This document shows, piece by piece, positions 10,957 through 17,225 of a stretch of 64,000 bases of DNA. The first letter of the stretch is position 1, and each line of letters begins with the position of its first letter. A program made the translations under genes and the position numbers. This DNA comes from Rhizobiales bacterium YIM 77505 (GTDB lineage: Bacteria; Pseudomonadota; Alphaproteobacteria; Rhizobiales; Beijerinckiaceae), in contig JQNH01000001.1 of assembly GCA_000745135.1 (NCBI GenBank), forward strand, positions 310,001-374,000. The letters run 5' to 3'. The notes under the pieces were generated by a model. It made no database searches and was not told the DNA's origin. It worked only from the letters and a program-made list of their open reading frames with translations.

Positions 10957-12927
10957 TCAGGATAATCCATCGCCCAGGGTCCCGTTCAATCGCGCCTGCT
11001 CCAGCGGACACCGGAACAATGTTTCCGGCAAGGGATAGCGCACGTTGGGATGCGCCGATAGCCGCTCGAGGAGATCCTCGCAGAAGCGCCAGACGGCTTC
11101 GTCCTGGACGAGGTGGTGGGTGAGAAGCCCGAGCGGCTCTTGCTGCGCCGCGGGCGCAGCCGAGCGCTCCGCCACCGCCAGGGCGAGGCTGTCGACGAGC
11201 CGCTGGCCGTCCGCCAAGCCGCCGCCGCCCCGCCAGTCGATCGGGTCGAGATGCGTGTTGACGACCGCCAAGCCCGCGGTTGTCTGCCCTTGGGCTCGTC
11301 CGAAGGTGGACAGGCCGCGATAGCCGCGCTCCGCGAGGGCCGGGGCAAGCGCCCGGTCGAAACGGTTCCAGGGCGGCACAAAGACCGGCAGCAGCTTCTC
11401 CCCGAAGGCCGCCCGCGCCAGCGCCAAGGCGCGCTCCGCGTCAACCGCCATCTCCGGCAAGGGCCGATGGGGTCCGAACTCCGCCTTCTTCTCGCCGGCG
11501 GGAGCGTGGTTGGCGTGCGCGAGCCCGTGAACGAGGGGATGGGCGGAGCGTTCAGGAGCAAGCCGCTCGACCAGCGACCGCTCGATCCAGGCCGGGACGA
11601 CGGCAAGCGCCACGGGAGCGCCGAAGCGCTTCGCGAGGGCGAGGAGCCGGTCAAGGGCCGGCGTATGCGCCACGGCATCGTCGTCACGCCACCAGAAAAG
11701 GAGGCTTCGCTCCTGGTCGGCCAGGCGGCGAAGCATGTCGTCAAGGCCGGACCAGTCCGGTTTCGCCGGATGGGAGGCGGGGCGGACGGGCGTTTTCGCA
11801 CGCAGGAGGTCCTGGATGATCGCGACGCTCCTGCGCGCGCCGTCGAGGCTGGCGTCGAGGACGGGCGGCGGCGGCGCCGCGAGGGCAGAGCGCACCGCCT
11901 CGGCAAGGGCCTGCGCCGACAGGGCCTCTTCCGGCACCACCCCGGCAAGGCCAAGGGCAGCGAAGCGTTCGGCGCGCTGGCGCTGCTCGGTTTCGTGCCC
12001 GCCCTCGAAGGGAACGATCACCGCAGGCGTCCGCGTGCGCAAGAGGTCGACGGCGGTGTTGTAGCCGAGCTGGCTGATGGACAGTCGCGCCGCCGCCAGG
12101 AGAGGGCGGAAGTCGGATCGCGCGCGCTCGACAAGGGCGTGCAGGGGCGCCGCCGCGACGAGGCGCCCATAGGCTTCGGCGGATACTCCCTCGCCGACGA
12201 GGATTCGCCAGGGGTGGCGCGGCTCGAGGCGGGCGGCCTCGATCGCGGCGTGAAAGAGCGGCAGGCTCGCGGCGCTCGACCCGCCGGAGACGATGATCTC
12301 GTCCCCTCGGGGCGGCAGGGACGCGCCGCCCGGCGCATCATCCACATAGCCCGTGTAGCGAAGGCGATCCCTCAGGCCCATGTCTACCGGCCAGGATCGT
12401 TCGAGCGGAACAATGCGCGGGTCGCCATGGACGAGGACAACGTCGTAGAAGGCGGCGACGCGCTGGTGCGTCTCCGCGACGCGCTCCTTCTTCGGCGTGG
12501 CGAGGATGTCCCGCAGCGAGGCGACGACGAGGGGTCTTGGAACCCTCGTCCTGGCCGCCTCGAGCAGGGCCAAGAATTCGTCGGCGAGGACGCGCCGCCC
12601 GAACGGAAAAAGTTCCGTGATCAGGACGTCGGGATGCAGGCTCCTGAAGGCGGCAAGGAGCATGGCCCGACGCTGCGCCATGCGGTCGGCGGCAACCGGT
12701 CGACCGGCCTCGTCGAGGAGCGTGCAGAATTCCGTCCCCTCGATCCGCACGGGAGGAAGCCGCACGAGACGGATGCCATCGGTTGGGACGAGCCGCATGG
12801 GCATGCCGCCGGTGACGAGGGTGGCCTCGTGCCCCTCGGCGGCGAACGCCCGGGCGAGGCTTGCCGCACGCCGCAGGTGACCCGCGCCGAGAAGGTGCGT
12901 CACCGCGATGAGGATGCGCAACGTCAT
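10957..12927 (-). CDS. Glycosyltransferase-polysaccharide deacetylase fusion protein
   Basis: A 656-residue two-domain protein. Residues ~1-375 form a GT-B fold like family 28/MurG: the N-terminal GAGHLRRAASLARAF loop, EIIVSGGSSAASLPLF in the middle, and SQLGYNTAVDLLRTRTPAVIVPF in the nucleotide-sugar site. Residues ~400-656 resemble a NodB-type deacetylase: WWRDDDA (metal and base aspartates), HGLAHANH (metal histidines), PPWNRFD and LLTHHL. The protein probably transfers a sugar and then N- or O-deacetylates a glycan. The start at 12927 overlaps the upstream glycosyltransferase stop. It has no signal peptide, so cytoplasmic action is implied, unlike most NodB deacetylases. The substrate is unknown. 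Confidence 0.85.
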   Translation of the reverse strand: MTLRILIAVTHLLGAGHLRRAASLARAFAAEGHEATLVTGGMPMRLVPTDGIRLVRLPPVRIEGTEFCTLLDEAGRPVAADRMAQRRAMLLAAFRSLHPDVLITELFPFGRRVLADEFLALLEAARTRVPRPLVVASLRDILATPKKERVAETHQRVAAFYDVVLVHGDPRIVPLERSWPVDMGLRDRLRYTGYVDDAPGGASLPPRGDEIIVSGGSSAASLPLFHAAIEAARLEPRHPWRILVGEGVSAEAYGRLVAAAPLHALVERARSDFRPLLAAARLSISQLGYNTAVDLLRTRTPAVIVPFEGGHETEQRQRAERFAALGLAGVVPEEALSAQALAEAVRSALAAPPPPVLDASLDGARRSVAIIQDLLRAKTPVRPASHPAKPDWSGLDDMLRRLADQERSLLFWWRDDDAVAHTPALDRLLALAKRFGAPVALAVVPAWIERSLVERLAPERSAHPLVHGLAHANHAPAGEKKAEFGPHRPLPEMAVDAERALALARAAFGEKLLPVFVPPWNRFDRALAPALAERGYRGLSTFGRAQGQTTAGLAVVNTHLDPIDWRGGGGLADGQRLVDSLALAVAERSAAPAAQQEPLGLLTHHLVQDEAVWRFCEDLLERLSAHPNVRYPLPETLFRCPLEQARLNGTLGDGLS

Positions 12928-14063
12928 GCGCGCACCCGATGCGCATCGAGCCGGACCAGGGCTTGGCGCAGGATCGCGCAGGCCTTGTCGAGACCGCGCT
13001 CGCTCTGCACGAAGGCGCGCGCCCCGTCCGCAAGCTCGCGACGGCGGGCGCGGTCCGAAAGCAGCGTCGAAACAGCTTCGGCAAAGGCCGCTGCGTCTGC
13101 CGGGGGCGCGAGGAGGCCCGTCCGGCCATGTCGCACCACGCTCGCCACTCCGCCATAGGCACCGGCCACGACGGGGCATCCAAGCGCCTGCGCCTCGAGA
13201 AGCGCCATCCCATAGGCTTCGTCGACGGCCGGCCAGACGAAGAGCTCGGCCCCCTGGTAAAGGTCGCGCAAGCTGCGCCTGTCCTCGATCCGGCCATGGA
13301 AGCGCACGCGCTCGCCGAAGGGGGCGAACAGGGTCTCGACCTGGGGCCTTGCTTCCCCATCCCCGACGATGTCGAGGGACCAGGGCGCGTCTTGGAGGGA
13401 TGAAAGCGCTCTGGCCAGAAGGTCGTAAGAGGCGAGCTTGGCCCCTGGCCGCATCATGGCGACGGTGAGCAGGCGCAGATCGCCCTCCGGCCGCGCCTCC
13501 GCCTTTTCGGAAGGAGCGCTGTCCTCGCACCACGCGTCGAGATCGAGAAAGGGGGGCAGATCGACGAGACGCTGATGGAAGGGGCGCGCCCGTTCGAGGG
13601 CAGGCCGATCGGCGTCCGTCATGACGAAGATGATGTCCGCCCGGTCAAGCGCGGCCTCGGCACCGCCATGCCCGAGCGCCCATGGACCCTGAGCGCGCCG
13701 CGGGGCGCGAGAGCCCTCCGCGATCACATAAGGGATGTTCAGGGCGTCGGCGACCCGGGGCCCGATCCAGTCCGGCGCCTTGTAATAGACGTGATAGGTG
13801 AACCACAGGCGAGGGCGGGTGGTCGTGCCCAGCCACGCCGCGATCAGCCGGTCAGCCTCCCGGAGCGCCTCCCGCCGGACAGCGTCCTGGAACGCGGGAT
13901 CGCCCCTTCGGTCCCAGGTGCGCAACCGGCTCGCGACGCACGGCGCATAACCTGCTTGGCGGAGTGCTCGCAGGAGAAGCCGCGCCATGCTGCGGTCGCC
14001 GGACGGGGCCGGATGATCCGGGCTCTTCAAGGGCGCGTAGAACGCGATCGGGATCGAGGACAT
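12924..14063 (-). CDS. Group 1 (GT4-like) glycosyltransferase
   Basis: A 379-residue GT-B glycosyltransferase. The C-terminal nucleotide-sugar domain shows LLTVAMMRPGAKLASYDLLARAL, a GxGEARPQVE segment, and the EX7E-type motif in ELFVWPAVDEAYGMALLEAQALGCPVVAG. The N-terminal half carries SMARLLLRALRQAGYAP, a typical acceptor-domain loop. Three bases separate its start from the stop of the upstream glycosyltransferase, and its stop overlaps the next gene, so it is part of a tight four-gene glycan operon. The donor and acceptor sugars cannot be told from the sequence. Confidence 0.87.
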   Translation of the reverse strand: MSSIPIAFYAPLKSPDHPAPSGDRSMARLLLRALRQAGYAPCVASRLRTWDRRGDPAFQDAVRREALREADRLIAAWLGTTTRPRLWFTYHVYYKAPDWIGPRVADALNIPYVIAEGSRAPRRAQGPWALGHGGAEAALDRADIIFVMTDADRPALERARPFHQRLVDLPPFLDLDAWCEDSAPSEKAEARPEGDLRLLTVAMMRPGAKLASYDLLARALSSLQDAPWSLDIVGDGEARPQVETLFAPFGERVRFHGRIEDRRSLRDLYQGAELFVWPAVDEAYGMALLEAQALGCPVVAGAYGGVASVVRHGRTGLLAPPADAAAFAEAVSTLLSDRARRRELADGARAFVQSERGLDKACAILRQALVRLDAHRVRA

Positions 14064-14066
14064 CGC

Positions 14067-15356
14067 TCAGGCCAGTTCGGCCGCGCAGGCGCCTGCTCCC
14101 GGCGATGCGCCGACGGCCGCGCGCAGCCGCCGCTCCAGGAGATCGATCGTGCCGTCCATGCCGAAATGGCACCGCAGCCGCTCGTAAGCGGCGCTTCCCA
14201 GACAATGCCGCCGCTCCGGATCGCGGGCCAGAAGGTTGACGGCGTTCGAGAGCGCCTCCCAGTCGCCTGGGGGCGTCAACACGCCTTCCACCCCGTTGCG
14301 CACGAATTCCGGAATGCCGGCGAAATCGGTTGCCAGGATGGCCAGGCGCTGGCTTGCGGCTTCCAGGATCACGTTCGGCAAGCCGTCCCGATCCCCTGAA
14401 CTCGCGGTCTTGGCAGGCAGCACGAAGAGGTCGGCCTCGCGGAGCAGGGCGATCACCTCCGGCTGCGGCTTGGGGCCGAGAAACGCCACCTTGCCGGCAA
14501 TGCCGATCGCCCGGACCTGCTCCTTCATGCGGGGCAGGAGTTCGCCGCCGCCGACATGCACGAAGCGCCAGTGCAGATCCGGCGGCAACGCGCCGAGCGC
14601 CCTCATCAGGTCGTCGAAGCCCTTTTTCGCGACGGCACGGCCCACCGACAGGATGCGGACGGGGTCTTCCGCATCAGCGCCGTCGCGGGGGGGACGGCTC
14701 TGAGGCGGCGGGGGGAAGCGCGAAAGGTCGAGCCCGTGATAGGCAAGGGTGATCTTGTCCTCGCTGCCGGCGAGGGCGGCGAGGTTCCTGGCGCCGTCCT
14801 TCGTGCAGGTGACTCCCCACAGGCTTGCCGCGATCTTCTCGCGCTTCTCCCAGTCCGGCGTCGTCCAGATGTCCTTGGCATGGGCCGAGAACGTCCAAGT
14901 GCGGCCCGTCAGCAGGGCCGCGTAGCGCACCACCGAGGCCGGGGTATGCAGGTAGTGCACGTGAAGGTGGCGGATGGCAGAGGGCAACTCCCGCGCCAAG
15001 ACCAGGGCCTGACCCAGGCGCCGCAGGCGGTTGGCGGTGAGATCCCGCTTCAGATCGCGCCAGAACGCGCCCATGAGCCCCGTGAAGCGCGGCTGACGGA
15101 TGCTCCACGCGAGCCCTTTGAGGACTCGCCACGGCTCCTGGTACAGGTATTCCGGCAGGTAGGTCACCCGGGCGCGGATCTTCTTGTGCATCGGATGCAC
15201 GTGCCGCTCCGTCGGATGGCGAAGGGACCAGATCTCAAGCGTGAGGCCGCGCTCCTCGAGCGCCAACAATTCCTGGGCGATGAAGGTCTCGGACAAGCGC
15301 GGATAGCCCTTCACGATCACGGCCAGGCGTGCGCCGCCCTCTCCCGGCTCCTGCAT
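14067..15356 (-). CDS. Group 1 (GT4) glycosyltransferase
   Basis: A 429-residue GT4-family enzyme. The N-terminus VIVKGYPRLSETFIAQELLALEERG is the classic opening of exopolysaccharide glycosyltransferases (the PxxSETFI motif). The C-terminal domain shows ILSVGRAVAKKGFDDLMRAL and the EX7E region ADLFVLPAKTASSGDRDGLPNVILEAAS. The ATG at 15356 was chosen because it sits 7 bases after the upstream stop and restores the family N-terminus; upstream frame extension is inside that gene. It is the second gene of the glycan operon and likely acts on a lipid-linked intermediate at the inner membrane face. Confidence 0.9.
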   Translation of the reverse strand: MQEPGEGGARLAVIVKGYPRLSETFIAQELLALEERGLTLEIWSLRHPTERHVHPMHKKIRARVTYLPEYLYQEPWRVLKGLAWSIRQPRFTGLMGAFWRDLKRDLTANRLRRLGQALVLARELPSAIRHLHVHYLHTPASVVRYAALLTGRTWTFSAHAKDIWTTPDWEKREKIAASLWGVTCTKDGARNLAALAGSEDKITLAYHGLDLSRFPPPPQSRPPRDGADAEDPVRILSVGRAVAKKGFDDLMRALGALPPDLHWRFVHVGGGELLPRMKEQVRAIGIAGKVAFLGPKPQPEVIALLREADLFVLPAKTASSGDRDGLPNVILEAASQRLAILATDFAGIPEFVRNGVEGVLTPPGDWEALSNAVNLLARDPERRHCLGSAAYERLRCHFGMDGTIDLLERRLRAAVGASPGAGACAAELA

Positions 15357-15363
15357 GGCCCAC

Positions 15364-16617
15364 CTATTCGGCGGCCTCGTGAAGGCAACGCCCGCGGCTT
15401 GACGCCTCAAGCCCGCGCGCGAACCGCGCCTTGATGATCTCGAGCCCATCGAGAAGGCCGGGAATGGTGACCTCGGAGGGTTTCGGCTGGGTCGGCAGAC
15501 TGCAAAGCGCCTGTGCCATGCGCAGCGGATCGCGCCTTTCTTCATCCTCGGCGAGCATCCGCACGAGCCCGAGGCGCTCCGCTTCGAGAGCACGGATCTG
15601 CTGCTCGCGGCGGGGTCGGGTGCGGGGCACGATCAGGGCGCGCTTGTCGAAGGAGAGGATCTCGCAGAAGGTGTTGTAGCCGCCCATGCCAACCACCGCC
15701 GCGGCCCTGTGCATCAGGAGCTCGATCTTGGTGTCGAAAGAGATGGCATCGAGCTTGGGGTGGCGCCCGATCCGCTCGAGGAAGCTGCGCCGGCTGTCGC
15801 GGTTGACGAAGGGGCCGAACACGATCAGCGCCGGCATGTCGAGCCGCGCGTCGGTCTCGTAGGCCGAAATCACCCAATCGATGAGGTCTTCGCCATCGCC
15901 GCCGCCGCCGGTCGTGACGAGCATGAAAGGGCTCTTGGTGATCTTCGGATACCGCGTCAGCACGGATTGCTGCGGCAGGTCGCGCCTCAGATACCCCGTG
16001 TAGGTGATGCGGCGTTCGAGCTCCGGGGCGAGCGCGAGCCCCTCGAGGGGACGGTAGATGTCCTTGAGGCCGTAGACCCAGATCTCGTCATAATAGCGCG
16101 CAAGCGCCTCGAGGGCGCCCTTTCGCTCCCATTCGGGCACGAGCAGGGCCGGCTCGTCGAGCACATCCCGAATGCCGAGCACGAGATGGCAGCCGCGCTG
16201 CTTCAGACGCTCGAGCGCCGGCACCACCTCGCCGCGGAAGCCCGTGGGTTCCTTGTCGACGAGGAACACGTCCGGTTCGAAGGTGAGCGCCGTCTGAAGG
16301 ATCAACGCCTCGCGCAGGCGAACCGCGTCGTCGATCGACAAGTTGAGGTTGAGACTGCGATAGTCTCCATCGGGGAGTTTGGTGACGCCGGGAATGCGGA
16401 CGTAATCGACGCCGCTCCCGAAATCGAAACTGCCGATGATCGGCGAGCCCGAGATGATCACCACGGACACCCCGGGGCGCTCCTCGACGAGCGCGTTGGC
16501 GATCGCCCGCGCGCGTCTGAGATGGCCCAGGCCGAAGGTGTCGTGACTGTAGATCAGGACGCGGGCGCTCGAGGCCGGCGGGCGCATGCCGGCGGCGTCG
16601 GATCGGAGGGTGCGCAT
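15364..16617 (-). CDS. MurG-like glycosyltransferase family protein (first gene of glycan operon)
   Basis: A 417-residue GT-B protein related to GT28. It has YSHDTFGLGHLRRARAIANAL near the N-terminus, MLVTTGGGGDGEDLIDWV at the domain boundary, and VVGMGGYNTFCEILSFDKRALIVPR in the nucleotide-sugar pocket. It shares the GxGHLRRA loop with the N-half of the downstream fusion protein, so the two are paralogous. The ATG at 16617 is preceded by AAGGGGAT, a good ribosome-binding site; 22 further residues upstream are possible. It heads an apparently continuous minus-strand unit extending to 4956. The sugar specificity is unknown. Confidence 0.87.
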   Translation of the reverse strand: MRTLRSDAAGMRPPASSARVLIYSHDTFGLGHLRRARAIANALVEERPGVSVVIISGSPIIGSFDFGSGVDYVRIPGVTKLPDGDYRSLNLNLSIDDAVRLREALILQTALTFEPDVFLVDKEPTGFRGEVVPALERLKQRGCHLVLGIRDVLDEPALLVPEWERKGALEALARYYDEIWVYGLKDIYRPLEGLALAPELERRITYTGYLRRDLPQQSVLTRYPKITKSPFMLVTTGGGGDGEDLIDWVISAYETDARLDMPALIVFGPFVNRDSRRSFLERIGRHPKLDAISFDTKIELLMHRAAAVVGMGGYNTFCEILSFDKRALIVPRTRPRREQQIRALEAERLGLVRMLAEDEERRDPLRMAQALCSLPTQPKPSEVTIPGLLDGLEIIKARFARGLEASSRGRCLHEAAE

Positions 16618-16793
16618 GATCCCCTTCTGCCTCGTCCCGCTTCCAACTGGCCGGCGGCCGTTCCCCTGTGCGACGGGTGGCACGGTGCTCCTGGCTCCAT
16701 CCTATCCTGAACGGCACGCGCGGCAATCCGTTGCAAGCGGCCTCGGTCCAGAGCGGCCGCTGCGGCTTTCCCGGTCTGCCCTTGTATGCACAG

Positions 16794-17069
16794 TCAGCTC
16801 GGGTCGCTCCGCTGCCGTCCGCCGATCCGCGCGCCGGACCCGGGCCTCTCCGCATCAGCGATCTGGGTCGGGTGAAAGGCGTCGCCCAGCGACTCGCCGG
16901 GCTGCGCGAGCTCCGGGTGCCGCGTGATCAGCGCGATGCGGTCTTTGGCAAGCTGCTCCCAGGTCTCGGCCATCCTGAGGAGCTGTTCCCGATGCTCGCC
17001 GACCTCCATTGTCGTTGCAAGCGCCCGGCACTCCTCGGCATGCTGGCGATAGTCGGAGGCCTTCTTCAT
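16794..17069 (-). CDS. Small conserved hypothetical protein (KASDYRQHAEECR type)
   Basis: A ~91-residue soluble, helical, charged protein. The opening MKKASDYRQHAEECRALA and the segment HREQLLRMAETWEQLAKDR match a small protein type found repeatedly in Bradyrhizobium, Methylobacterium and relatives, whose function is not known. The ATG at 17069 is chosen over an in-frame ATG at 17141 because the conserved part begins there. It lies alone between the divergent glycan operon and pseudo-ABC operon. The C-terminal ~25 residues are low-complexity. Confidence 0.65.
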   Translation of the reverse strand: MKKASDYRQHAEECRALATTMEVGEHREQLLRMAETWEQLAKDRIALITRHPELAQPGESLGDAFHPTQIADAERPGSGARIGGRQRSDPS

Positions 17070-17225
17070 CTTGATCGCGCTTTGCTGGAATCCTGCCTTG
17101 CCGGGGATTACTACGCCGCGACGCATCGCTCCGGCAAGCATGGCCTCTCGAATGAGAGGCCTCCGTCAGGCCTTTCCCGGGGCCACCCGCGACAGCACCC
17201 GTCTGTTGGGCTAGGCTGCGCGCGA

